39,310 nt of DNA from Mastigamoeba balamuthi (taxonomy: Eukaryota; Evosea; Mastigamoebida; Mastigamoebidae). This document shows positions 20,168 through 31,018 of this stretch, in pieces. The DNA lies in the NCBI GenBank assembly GCA_902651635.1, contig CACRSC010000018.1, forward strand, positions 103,517 through 142,826, read 5' to 3'. Every line of letters begins with the position of its first letter. Positions within the stretch are counted from its first letter, which is position 1. A program made the translations under genes and the position numbers. The notes beneath the pieces are model-generated. The model had not been told where the DNA came from. It was given only the letters and a program-made list of their open reading frames with translations, and ran no database searches.

Positions 20168-21694
20168 TCAGTGCCCGCTGGGTAGCTCCTGGTGATGCTC
20201 GGGCTGGTCGGGGGCTGCCCACTCCTCGGAGAACAGGTCGAGGTTCTCCTCGGACGTCCTGCGCTGCTTGCTCACGCGGGGGGACGGCGGGCTGTGGGTG
20301 CCTGTGTGGGTAGCAGGGAGGTGCTCATCAATTGAGAGATCTTATGTGGTGGGCGGTAACTCTGGACTGGAAAATGAACACCAAAACGGTACCTCCGACG
20401 CGGGCGGGAACAAGGTCGTGCTCCTTGGGGCTGTCGACCACCCCGTGAGCCTCTGCACGGGCCGCGCTGGGCTCCGAATCGTCCACACACTCGGAGCCTG
20501 TTGGGAAACCAAAAGGTGCAACAAAGACGGTCAACCTCAGATCTGTTGGGAAACGGGCACTGACGTCCGCGCTTCCTGCCCTGGACGGGCCCCAGGGCCT
20601 CTGCAGGGCCCTGGCAGAGCAGAACGGGCGGCGGGTTGAAGTGGAGCAGCGCCTGTGCCTTCCACTCGATCATCTCGCGGGCCCTGCGCAGCAGCTCGAG
20701 CGGGAACACGCGCTTCAGGTGCAGCTGACGCAGCGCAGTCTCGCAGCGCGGGTCCCACAGCTCCAGCGGCAGCACGACGCGCGCAGCCTCCTCGACCTCG
20801 CGCCTGGTCATGGCGAACTCGTTGGAGACGAGCTCGCCGTCGACGAACCCGCAGACTTCGGCGGGCCTCCAGCACGCGTCGCTGGCGCTGGTCGCACGCA
20901 CCTCCACGCACCGGAACACGTTCCTGCGGTCCCCCAGGGGCTGCGGGTGGGCCGGGCGTCTGGGAGGGGCTGGCGGACGTGTAGCAGTGCGAGTCGGAGA
21001 GGTTGGGAGGCTCGCGGGGGCGGAGGACCCACTGCAGGAGCACGGAGCACCTGCGCTCCGTGTGGCCCCGCACGGCCCGCACCTGCCACAGCGACGGCGC
21101 CTCGGCCGACCGCATTCCCGCAGCGCCGTCGGGCCTGCTCTTCCACGACACGCACTCGAGGAAGCCCCCGACCCTCCACGACGCTGTGGCCGAATCATTT
21201 GGCAGGAAATGGCCGAATAAGCTGCAGATTCAATTGTGTTGCAGGATACACACGACTCGATGTAGACGAGCAGGCGGAGAGGACGGGGGGGAAGGGGGTC
21301 ACTTGGCGCACAGCAGCGGGGGTTGCGCTCGGGGCAGACTCCGGGGACGAAGCAGGCCTCGGGCCAGGCGCTGCTGTCGATCTCGTCGAGGTGGACCGCA
21401 GGGATGACGAGAACAGTGCCTGGCCAACGCTCCCCCTCGCGTGTGAGTGCGAGAGAGTGGGCGAGAGAGCCTCCCGTGCACAGCCGCGCAGCCCTCTCGT
21501 GGGAGGAGGGGGTTCCTCTACTGCTGCAGTGCAGGGCGGGGCGCACTGTGCCACCAGGGCCGCTCGGGAGGGGCTGAGGCTGACACGGGAGGCTGCGCGA
21601 AGGGGACGGGGGATGCGGTCTGCTGGGCAGCTGCCGGACGAGTGCTGTGCTCGCCCGACGGGGTGCAGGACACGTACGTCACGTCTTCAGACAT
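20168..21694 (-). CDS. BAH-like nuclear protein
   Basis: Five exons on the minus strand: 21694-21547, 21419-21303, 21183-20979, 20923-20565, 20301-20168; 320 residues; introns 127, 119, 55 and 263 nt. After a Ser/Pro/Ala-rich start, the middle reads SLWQVRAVRG, SVLLQWVLRPREPP, then NVFRCVEVRA, RPAEVCGFVDGELVSN. This is the strand order and the W/RPxE core of a bromo-adjacent homology domain, which recognises modified histones. A helical region (TRREVEEAARVVLPLELW, RVFPLELLRRAREM) follows, and the tail has nuclear-type basic clusters (GRKRGR, SKQRRTSEEN). The domain call rests on pattern only. Another reading would be an unrecognised nuclear protein. The 263-nt intron 4 is the longest inferred in the window. 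Confidence 0.55.
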
Positions 21695-21938
21695 GGTGAA
21701 CTGAGGGGCCGTGGCTGACGCGACAGCCGAGTCAGAGCAGATTCAATGCCTGTGTAAATATCTGGGTCCCTGCCCTCTGTTAAGACACAAGGTCTGTCTG
21801 CTTGAAGGGTAGGAGTGCAGCAGAGCAGATGTCATGCTCTCTGCATCCCTTGTTCTGAACTGAATAGGATTAACACACAGATTTGAACCGAACATGATCA
21901 CTTGTATTGCTTTCGCTTTCGATTGTTGTTGAGTACGC

Positions 21939-24900
21939 CTAGAAGAGGAGAGACACTGCTGCAAGGAGTGTACCGCAGACCACGAGAGAAGACGACCCGG
22001 AGATGTCCGACGAAGATTCGCGCGAGCTGTGCGCCACGACGCTGGGCGACGACGCGCTGTGCGACCCGGACTTCTTCGAGCTGGACGCCGTGTGCGCCGA
22101 GCTCGTAGTGTGCGTCGAGCTCGTCGCGTGTGCCGACGACGAGGAGGCACTCTGCGTCGCGCACGTGACGCTGAAATCGTCAATGAAGATCATCCCCTCT
22201 CCCATATAGTTGAACGAGATGTAGAAGCTGCCAGCGTTCTTCGGGACCGCAATTGTGCTGGTGTACTGCCCGACATCGGCATAGGGCCACGACGGAGGGT
22301 ACCGCAGAGAGCCGAAGGTGAAGCCAAGGAAAATCCTGCTGGCCACCGGGTTGCAGCCCGTAGAGTTTGTGGACGGGCCGACGACGAACGATACCGACAC
22401 GTTGGCGCACCCAGACACGTCGAAGCCATACGGCATAGCAAAGTGGTTCGCCGCCTCCGGCGTGAACAAGAGGGCCTTGCCGGACGACGATCCACAGAGG
22501 TTGTCGACCTGGCCATTGAGCACGGTGAACCAGCTGGCGCTCCAGTCGGCCGTGTCGAATGTCGTGGTCCACGGGAGCTTCGTCAGCCCGATGGGCTTGG
22601 GGGTGAACTGTAGTGCAGCGGGAGTCTTCGAGGGGTTTGCCCACGAGTAAAACTTGCCGAAGTAGGTCCCAGCATCGGTCGTGACGCCATCAACTCCGGG
22701 GCTCACAAAGGTCTTGAAGCTGCCAGTGGTGTCTGAGCCCGAGTAGACAAAGTAGATGTCGCCCTTGGAGCTGATCACCGCCTGGAACGTGAGGCCCGTC
22801 TTGACCCACTGGACAACGGCGCATGGACCCACACTGTTGCCTTCTCGTGAGAATCCGCATTGCTTGGGTGTGGAGCGTACGCGAAAGGGGCGGCGCAGTT
22901 CTGGGTACTCATCGACACACTGGTTGCGAGAGCGTCGCCGGAGAACGGGGCGATGACGGGATACTTGCCACTCCCGTAGGTGGCCGAGTTACTCGACACA
23001 AAATTGATGTAACCCTGTTGACAAGGACGTCAGACGCGCTTGGCTTGTGGATCAGGAGACGATCACCCACCTTAGCAGCGATGAACATCTTCTTGTAGGA
23101 CCCGCCGAAGAACGGGACAGCCCACGGCAGAGAGACCGTCGCGAACCCATTGGTGAAAGTCACAGCGGTGGCGTCCTGGAGCTGGGCCAGCTGGAACCCG
23201 AACCTCTCGATGACGTTGTACTCCTGAGTCGGCGACGCGACTCCGTCCTGGCCAAAGGTGCACGACGAGCACGCGCTGTCGGTGTACGGCTCGATCGTGG
23301 CAACGCGCGTCGTGGTGTCGACCGACGCACTGAGCGAAACGCACGACTTGCCGTCGTTGTCGAGAATCGTGTTGGGGGCGGCGCTGTTGAAGCCGCAGTA
23401 GATGGACTGGCGGACAGAGTCCGTCAGGACGTCGTCGGTGGTGTTACTCACCGACTGGATTGCCTGGCTGTGCCTCTGGAGCCTCGTGATCCACGAGTTG
23501 GCGCTGAGGTGGCTGGACGTGATGGGCGCGGCCTCGTTGACGTGCCAGACGAGAACGCCACTGCCCCTGAGGTATGTGTCGACGCCGACCTTCTGCCTGT
23601 TCTCCACGAGGAAGTACTCGCCGACACCCTTGTGCGCGTTCCACTCCCAGTCGGCGCCGTTGGGGTTGTCTCCGAACTGGAGGACCTGGTCGGGGTCCAC
23701 CGCGGTGGGCTTGAGGGTCAGCGAGGCGGTGCCGGTGACCTTAGTCGGGGTCAGCCAACCCTGCGAGCGAAGAAGATTAGTCCTGAGCTGAGAAGATGAA
23801 GAGGGGGAGGGGGCGTCGTTACCAGGTACTGGCGGACGAAGGGAGACATCATGCCGGGGTTGTTCCCATAGTTGTTCCAGTTGCCGCCGTCCATCAGGCA
23901 CCACGGACCGACGATGCTCTCTCCTGTGGGATCCAGGGAGTACAGGTCGGGGACTGTCATCGTGTGCGCGAGCTCGTGGGAGACGGTGCCGATGACGAAG
24001 GGCGTGTCACAGTTGTCCCCCCAGTTCTCGCCGATGATGACGTGCTCGCCAAACGTGACTCCCTGGGACTGGACCTGGAACGCAGACCCCGGCTGCATGA
24101 ACCCCCACACGTGCGGGCACTTGCTGATGCCCTTCGGAGTGTATGCGAGTGACCCCAGGTCTCCGCCAGCGATGACGAGGACGATGTGCAGCTCGGAGCC
24201 CGAGATGACCTTGTCGTTGTTAGTGTCGAACGACTTGAGGTTGATGAAAGGCGCCGCGCCGAGGAGTCCCTCCCTCTGCAGGCAGGAGTAGTCGGGGTAC
24301 ACGCCCCACTTCGTGTGGTTGAGCCACGGACAGCCTATCGTGACCGGCCCGATGATGCCGTCGTCCTTGACGTCGGAGCTCTCCTGTGCACGCGTGAACT
24401 GGAACTTTCCCTTGGAGTTGATCCTGTAGTACGAGTTCACCGTTGTCCCGTCCGTCGAGTCGCCGAACACCGCCTTGTTGATGCTAGTGTGGAGCAAGTC
24501 ATGTGGAGCAAGTCAGTGCGATGGGGCACAGGCGAGCGCAAACTGCGCACTGGTCCTTAGTCGCCGCCTTGGTGGGGAAGTTGGAGTACTGGACGAGGAC
24601 GAACAGCAGCGGCTCGGTGCTGCGGGCCCTAGAGCGCTTGGCAGCGGCCTCGCCGAGCTCCTGGTTGAACCTCGCGCGCCTCTGGTTGGCCTCGTTGTCC
24701 CACTCGGGCGGCAGGTCCCGCGCGGCATAGCGCGCCTGCTGCTCTGCGTGCCTGCGCGACATGAGCGGGGCGCCCGGGGCTCCCAGCTGCGAGTCGAAGA
24801 ACGAGGCGTAGCCGTCCTCCGACAGGAACACACGGTGCCCCTCGCTGTCGACGTAGCGAGCCCCGGTGACTGCGCGCAAAGGTGCACAGTATCAGTGCCG

Positions 24901-25085
24901 AGTTGCGCCACTTGCACGGAAATCAGACCCAAACGAAGAGGTCACGTACACTCGTCTCCGGTCACCCAGACCTGGAGGCTCGAGCCGTCAGCGAGCGGGA
25001 GGTCGATGGGCCCGCCACGAAAAGGGGCGGCACGGACCACGGCCACGAAAGCCGCGGATAGAAGCAAAGCAAGCAGCGCTTTCAT
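21939..25085 (-). CDS. M6-family metallopeptidase (immune inhibitor A-like), secreted, GPI-type tail
   Basis: Six exons on the minus strand: 25085-24950, 24869-24551, 24483-23823, 23760-23071, 23014-22919, 22862-21939; 941 residues; introns 56 to 80 nt. Signal peptide about 19 residues; an N-terminal VTGDEF...YVDSEG segment as in M6 precursors; FVLVQYSNF, then INKAVFGD and SYYRINSKGKFQF; zinc site HELAH at 23978-23964 (His321, Glu322, His325) followed by TVPDLYSLD; WCLMDGGNWN; GWLTP and EYFLVENRQKVGVDTYLRGSGVLVWHVNE, the hallmark run of M6. A C-terminal jelly-roll-like part, a Ser/Thr/His stalk and a hydrophobic end follow. It is a secreted or surface endopeptidase, likely for feeding. M6 is mostly bacterial; the five introns and local codon use show it is an established nuclear gene. 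Confidence 0.88.
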
Positions 25086-25540
25086 GTGCACGAATGTGGG
25101 GTTACTTGTGAAACTGAAAATAACTCAGAGAGATATTCGTGCAACGCTTTAACGAGTGGTGACCCAACCGATTACCATTCCGTTTGCGGGCAATTCAAGT
25201 GGAAATACAGTGGAGTGGATTCAATCTTCTCTGCCCGCTAGCTGCTTGCTGCTAGAGCGTGGACTCGGGCTACCGGAGTGAATGCCCGTGAGCCGCTTAT
25301 CTTAGAATTATCAGGCAGGCTAGCCCCATCTGGCAAACGTGCAGTGCTGACTCAGGTGGGTGGGAAAAATTGAGAAGAGCACGCTTTCTTGGCCCGCACA
25401 CTCTGGATCTGCACCTCCCCGACTTTCGTCGGATATCTTTGCGTTCTTCGCCGAACAGGGGAAACAAACACAGTCGTGCAAGTTGACGATTGTTGCATCC
25501 CCCCTCTCCCGTGAGAACGGCGGGTTCTGGGAGGCGGACC
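25086..25540. other. Intergenic region between M6 peptidase start and flavoprotein end
   Basis: About 455 bp. GAATATCTCTCTG (minus sense) at about 25120-25133 is close to the M6 start and may be part of its promoter. No gene or repeat seen. Confidence 0.4.
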
Positions 25541-26425
25541 TCAGAGCCTCGTGGGGTGCAGGACGGCGTTCTTGCCGAGCTCGTGGGCGCCTACGAGGGC
25601 CTCCTTGTTCTCGGCGACGGCGCCCTTGGTCTCGCCCGTGACGGTGAGGCTGCCGCCCCACTGCATGCCCCCGAACTTGACCAGCTGCTTGAACGTGTCC
25701 ACCACCGGCTTGCACATCGTCTCGTGGTCCGTGTCCCCGCACACGCACATCACCGCGACGGTCTTCTGCTTCATCCTGCACAGCCGCGTTTTTGCGTTTT
25801 CCGCCGTTAAGAGCCGTCGAAACCGACGGTGGGGTGACTGAGTGCGAATGGGGAAGGGACGGAACTGGTCGGCCAGGTCAGCGCGCCAGCCCCACTCGGC
25901 CGTGTAGAACGCGGTCCAGCGGTCGAGGTACGACTTGGCGTGCGCGGGCATGTGGAAGAAGAAGATGGGCGTCGCGTGGATGATGACATCCGCCTCTGGG
26001 AGTGGCGGGTTATTATTTGCGTGTAAACAACAATTACCGCAAAAAGGCGAACGGGTGACAACACACGATGACGCTGTTTTTCATGCGACGTCTTTTGTGG
26101 CGTATCGCTTTTTCTAAAAAAGAAAGGCTAAAGGACCGCAGCACAGCGGGGCGGGGAAGCAAGCAGAGGGCTCACCGAGGATCTCCTTGTAGATGAGCTG
26201 CATGTCGTCCTTGCGGACGCAGGAGCCGCCCGAGCGGTGGCAGGCGGCGCAGTAGTCGCAGGGGGCGTACGAGAGCGCCGAGAGCGAGATCTCCTTCACG
26301 GTCGCCCCGGCCTCGCGGGCGCCCTCGAGGGCGCTCGAGAGGAGGGCCGCGCTGTTGCCGTCGCGCGCGGGGCTGCAGTGGACGCCCAGGACTCGCACGG
26401 CACGCTTGGTCTGCTCCGCCGCCAT
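25541..26425 (-). CDS. Flavodoxin-fold NAD(P)H:FMN reductase with CxxCxxCx6C (iron-sulfur flavoprotein type)
   Basis: Three exons on the minus strand: 26425-26176, 25995-25866, 25775-25541; 204 residues; introns 180 and 90 nt. Flavodoxin-like fold: VLGVHCSPARDGNS phosphate-binding loop for FMN near the N-terminus, then Cys56, 59, 62 and 69 in the compact motif of archaeal and bacterial iron-sulfur flavoproteins, followed by RKDDM. ADVIIHATPIFFFHMPAHAKSYLDRW is the usual flavin-side loop and TVAVMCVCGD the next strand. Expected to shuttle electrons from NAD(P)H or ferredoxin to an acceptor, perhaps oxygen or peroxide, in the cytosol. Such proteins are common in anaerobes and micro-aerophilic protists. 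The substrate is unknown. Confidence 0.82.
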
Positions 26426-26588
26426 CTCTCGAAAAGTGGTGTGGGGAAATATCTGCCCAAGATCCCAGGATCCCAGGATTCTTCAGTCCGTACGGAATGG
26501 CAAGCCTGGCATCAATACGCACAACACGGCGTTAACACGCCAATGCACAGAAACATCTGCTGTACAGGGAAACTGGTTGGAACACAGT

Positions 26589-27236
26589 CTACAGGATCGC
26601 CATACCGGCGCACGCCAACACAGCAGCAGCTCCCAGCGCCGCCGACGCGGCACCGCTCACAAACCAGACCTCGTTGAAGCTCGTGGTGCTGGTCGTCACC
26701 ACCGTCGTCTCGACCCTGAGCGACTGCGGCGACGTCTTGGTGCCCCGCGACCCCCCGCTGGAGCACTTGACGTCGATCCAGTAGGTCAGCCCCGAGATGT
26801 GCCCGACGGCCGGGATGGGGACGTTGACGCTCAGCGACGTCCCGACCAGCGTCACCTTGAGCGTGTGGCTCCGGAACAGCGCGTCAAACGCGTCCGAAGT
26901 CATGCTCGAGTGGTCGCATTTCTGCAGCGCGTCGACGGTGCTCTCGTCTTTGAGGCACTTGTCGCACTGGTACACGGACTTGGTGGACTGGCAGGTGGTC
27001 TGGCTGAAGGGGCTCGACCAGTTGCCGGCGAATATGGTGGCGCCGCAGAAGTCGCGGGACCAGGGGCGGCTGGCTGGGTCGGCCACGAGGCAGGGGCTCG
27101 CAACCCCGTCGACCGTCAGTGCGAGATACAGAGTGTTGTCCTTGTCGGTCCCTCCGCACAGCGATGGCTGCGACACGGCTGCAGTGCAGGCCACGAGGGC
27201 TGCGCCGCAGACGAGTGCGAGGCGCGACGGTGACAT
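26589..27236 (-). CDS. Small secreted Cys-containing protein with C-terminal hydrophobic anchor
   Basis: 215 residues, one exon. N-terminal signal peptide (LALVCGAALVACTAAV), an ectodomain with eight cysteines, two in a CDKC pair, an N-glycosylation sequon NWS and several Thr/Ser, then a 25-residue hydrophobic end (FVSGAASAALGAAAVLACAGMAIL) with no basic tail: GPI signal or single membrane helix. I do not recognise the domain. It is divergent with CFAP52 (starts 134 bp apart), so the two may share a promoter region; GTATCTTCC lies between them at about 27256-27264 on the minus strand. Surface protein of unknown role. Confidence 0.65.
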   Translation of the reverse strand: MSPSRLALVCGAALVACTAAVSQPSLCGGTDKDNTLYLALTVDGVASPCLVADPASRPWSRDFCGATIFAGNWSSPFSQTTCQSTKSVYQCDKCLKDESTVDALQKCDHSSMTSDAFDALFRSHTLKVTLVGTSLSVNVPIPAVGHISGLTYWIDVKCSSGGSRGTKTSPQSLRVETTVVTTSTTSFNEVWFVSGAASAALGAAAVLACAGMAIL

Positions 27237-27369
27237 TGTTTGAGAGTGAATCCAGGAAGATACTGCCCCCGGCTATTTTTGGGCGCAGCGAACGTCACAG
27301 GCGCTATTAATAACGATCCCCCAAGGGCGCGGTGCACACAAGAGCTTACACAGACCCTCCAGCTTCGCA

Positions 27370-29583
27370 ATGTCCGAGACCAGCGGCCTCACCATGTCCC
27401 ACATCGTGGGCTTCAATGGTGCCACCGCGTCGTCGCTTCGCTTGTTCTTTCCTCGCGGTCTGACGCCGGTCCTCCATCCCACCGGCAGGCAAGCTCCAAG
27501 GGGGCGTAGTGACGCACCCAGACAGCGAGCGCATCATCTACGCGGTGGGCGGGTCCCTTGTGGTCCGAGGCCTGGACCGCAACTCGCCGCAGCGTCTGAT
27601 GATCCGGGGTGCCGTCACCGCGGAGGAGGTGTGCTGCCTGACCATCTCGCGGACCGGGCGGTTCGTGGCCTCAGCTCACCGCTCGCGTGCAGCCGGCGGA
27701 AAGGCAAGCACTCCCATCCGTGGTCCCCGCTCGGGAGGTCTCCTAACGTGCCCTGTGCAGTCGGACATCGTGGTCTGGGACGTGGAATCGCTGAGGCCGG
27801 TGCACACGCTGTCGCTGCACACCGGGAACGTGGCCTCGATGAGCTTCTCGCCCGACGAGAGGTTCCTCGTGAGCCTCGGGGGCGACGACAACCGCATCGC
27901 TGTCTGGGACGCAGAGAACGGGCGGCCCGTGTGCGGCGCTCCGGCGTCGAAGGAGCGTGAGGGCAAGGCGAGGGTCGTTGCCTGCCTGCCGGGCGACCGC
28001 CTGTCGTTCCTCTCCTGCGGCGAGGGCACAATGCGTGTCTGGGTCTTCGACGAGGGCCAGCAGGTCAGTCCGAGCTCCCTCAGCTGGCCCAGAGATGTGC
28101 TGACGACGCGCCTCTTCTGTTCAGAGGGTGGAACCGCTCGAGGTGGCGATGGGGATCGCCGTGAAGCGTGTGGTGACCTGCGCAGCCGTGGCCGCCTCGG
28201 GCAGCATTATGTACTGCGGGACCACGTCGGGCGACATCCTCGAGATCGATGTCGTGCACCGTGTGTTCAAGACGTCGGGGCCGCTAGACAAGAAGGACGT
28301 CCCTCTGATCGAGCAGGGTGTCCTCAACATTGCCGTCTGCGGCGAGATCCTCATCGTCGGTTCGGGGTCGGGCATCGTGTACAAGGTCGACCCCAGCAAC
28401 TGGACCCTCAAGAAGAAGGTGCAGCTCGACGGGTCGGGGACGTCCGTGTGTTCGATGCCGCTCGGCGGGTTCGTCTACGGGACGTCGCTCAACAAGCTCT
28501 ACTACATCGACAAGGACCTCAGCTCCCAGCTGCTCCACAGCGCGCCTTACGGGGCTGTCAACGACCTCACCTTTGCATAGTGCGAGCCCGACTCGGCTGC
28601 GACCCCGCAGACTCACAGCCTACGCAGTGACTACAGCGACCTGTTCGTTGCGTGCTCGGCCAACACGATCAGCGTGTGGAACAGCGCGACCTCGGAGGAG
28701 CTGTTGCACATCGAGGAGCCCAACAAGACCCTCGTGTGCAACTGCGTAGTCGTGCCGCACGACGGCAAGAGCATCATCTCGGGGTGGAGCGACGGCAGGA
28801 TCCGCGCTTACACGCCTGAGACCGGCAAGTTCCTCTGGATGATCGAGAACGTGCACCACGGGGCCGTCACCGCCATCGCGCTCTTCGACAACGGCACGCA
28901 CATGGTGACGGGAGGCTCCGACGCGGAGGTCCGGCTGTGGAGAATGGGCACAGAGTCGCGCACGATGGAGGCCAACATGAAGGAGCACAGGGGCGGCATC
29001 ACCAACATCGTCCTCAACAGGGACAACACCCGCGCCCTCAGCTCCAGCTCCGACGGGACCTGCCTGGTGCCAACGCCTCCTCAGGCCCGCCACCCCAGCG
29101 CCCCGCTGACCCTCTGGCGCGGCTGCAGATATGGGACTTGGGGCGCAAGTGCTCGATGAAGGCGTTCTTCGGCAGCGCCTCGGTGAGCGCTGCTGTGTGG
29201 GACGAGACCGAGACGCAGGTCATCGCGGTAGGGGCCGAGAAGAAGGTCGCCGTGTACGAGGCGGTGTCGGGGGCGCGGATCAAGGAGTACAGCGCTGCGA
29301 CACTGGGCCTCACGGCGCTGGCAGCGGCCCCGGGCACCGGCGGCAACATCGCCATCGGCAGCGCTGACCTCTCGGTGAAGGTATGTTGTGGCTTCCCACC
29401 CGACAGCCGCGGCTGGCTGGCACTGATGTGCTGCCTTGTGCGCAGATCTGGTCGAGCTCGGGGGAGCTCGTGGCCGAGGGGCAGGGGCACAGCGGGCCCG
29501 TGACGAAGATCAGGTTCGCACCAAACGGCCACTTCCTGGTGTCCTCGGGCGACAACGGGGCGATCTACATCTGGACCATCTGA
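27370..29583 (+). CDS. CFAP52: Cilia- and flagella-associated protein 52 (WD40 repeat)
   Basis: Seven exons: 27370-27418, 27489-27703, 27761-28063, 28125-28579, 28628-29066, 29129-29380, 29446-29583; 616 residues, against about 620 in animals. It opens with HIVGFNG and GVVTHPDSERIIYAVGG, the distinctive CFAP52/WDR16 start, and continues with WD40 blades (SDIVVWDVESL, NRIAVWDAENG, GTMRVWVFDEG, NTISVWNSAT, GRIRAYTPETG, AEVRLWRMG, CLIWDLGRK, GAIYIWTI at the very end). CFAP52 is a microtubule inner protein at the B-tubule seam of motile axonemes. Its full length and intact frames argue that the organism builds a flagellum. Intron 2 (27704-27760) starts with GCAAGC and has CTAAC inside; the reading GGKSDIVVWD across it confirms the GC donor. 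Confidence 0.93.
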
Positions 29584-29770
29584 GCCCCCCTCTCCAGAGG
29601 CGTCATTCCACACCGCCACCCTGTCAACAATATCCCGACACAACTGCAACGCTTGCTGGGAACTCTCCCAAGGAACAACGAGTCTGTTCCGAAATCTACA
29701 GCGGGGGGAAATATACTGAAGATATTTTTCCGGCAGATCTCCTCCGGCATTGCCCAATTGTACAGCGGAA

Positions 29771-30942
29771 ATGTCTGTCGTACACAAAGCCGCCGGCGCG
29801 GGCAGGTGGTTCCCCGCCAGCCCCGCCAAGCTGCGCTCCGACGTCGAACGCTACATCTCCTCCGCGGCCGTCGACGTCGCCGAGGTCACCTCGCGCCCCA
29901 TCATCGGCGTCATCGCCCCCCACGCCGGCACGCGAAACCCGACGCCTCTGGAGCGGTTCCCGCGCTGACGCACCGCGTCTCGGCTCGCTGGGGGCGCGCG
30001 CAGGCTACGAGTACTCGGGGCCCGTCGCCGGGTACAGCTTCCGGGCGCTGAAGGAGCACGCCAAGGCCCACGGGGAGCCCGCGGTGGTGGTCGTCCTGGG
30101 CTTCAGCCACCGCTCGTCCTTCAGCGTACGGCAACGAGCAACACTGCGTGTCGGGTAACACGCGTGCTGAAAGATGACGTCCCCTGGAGTTCGCCTGTCC
30201 GACCACAGTGTGTGGCAACATTGCACTGAGAGCACACGGTGTGTCGTATGGACTCTGGGGGCCTTTCAGTATGCAGGGCAATTGAATTTATAGCACCCGG
30301 GCGGGACAGCAGTCTCGGGCCCAGACGGCCCCTCCCGCCCACACGCCCCTGACGGGCCGCTCGCAGGGCATCGTGGTGATGGACGGCGACGAGCTGCAGA
30401 CGCCGGTGGGGACGTCGAGGCTGGACAGGGCGTGCGCAGAGGCCATGTGCGCAGGGCGCTCGCCCCGCGTGCGCGTGGGGTGGGGCCCGCACGCGGGCGA
30501 GCACAGCGCCGAGAACGAGGTGCCCTTTGTGCAGTGCGCGCTGCCCGGCGCGCGCCTGGTGGTGGCGCTGGTCGCCGACCACAGCGAGCAGACGCTCAGC
30601 GACGCGGCCGACGCGCTGGCGGACGTGCGGAGGGCCGAGCCCAGCGCGGTGGTCGTCGCCAGCAGCGACATGCTGCACGACGCCGACTGGCAGTACGTCG
30701 GCCGCGGCGACCGCGAGACGCTGGCGCTCGTCGAGCGCGTCGACGCGGCGGGCGTGGCCGCGAGGTGGAGCTACGCGGCGCAGTGCTTCTGCGGCATCGC
30801 GCCCGTGCTGGCGCTCATGCGCCACGCGCAGCGCTGCGGGGCCACGAGGGGCCTCGTCCTGCACTACCGCAACAGCGGCGACGACTTCCCCGACTCGCGC
30901 GGCGACTGGGTCGTCGGCTACGGCGCCGTGGCCTTCCAGTAG
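29771..30942 (+). CDS. MEMO1: MEMO1-like protein (AmmeMemoRadiSam family B)
   Basis: Three exons: 29771-29927, 30004-30125, 30367-30942; 284 residues, close to the usual 290-300. Family marks: GRWFPASPAKL near the start, APHAGYEYSGPVAGYSF (the second exon supplies YEYSG), VVVVLGFSHRSSF, TPVGTSRLD, GEHSAENEVPFVQ, VVASSDMLHD and a Cys in QCFCGIAP. Memo proteins resemble non-haem iron dioxygenases of the catechol type and have been tied to copper handling, redox signalling and cytoskeletal control; the reaction is not settled. Intron 1 begins GCACGC after GCC G, another GC-AG case, again proven by the conserved HAGY across it. Intron 2 is 241 nt. GAAGATATTTTTCC lies about 40-55 bp before the start. 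Confidence 0.9.
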
Positions 30943-31018
30943 AGAGAGGACGCGCCCCAGCACTCGCCAGTGAGGCCACCGGGCATGAGAGGAAAATTGC
31001 AAGTGCTGCTGGTTTTGA

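Noticed and set aside
21939-25085. Bacterial contamination as the source of the M6 gene
   Set aside because: Five in-frame introns with local splice features and the shared surface-anchor tail.
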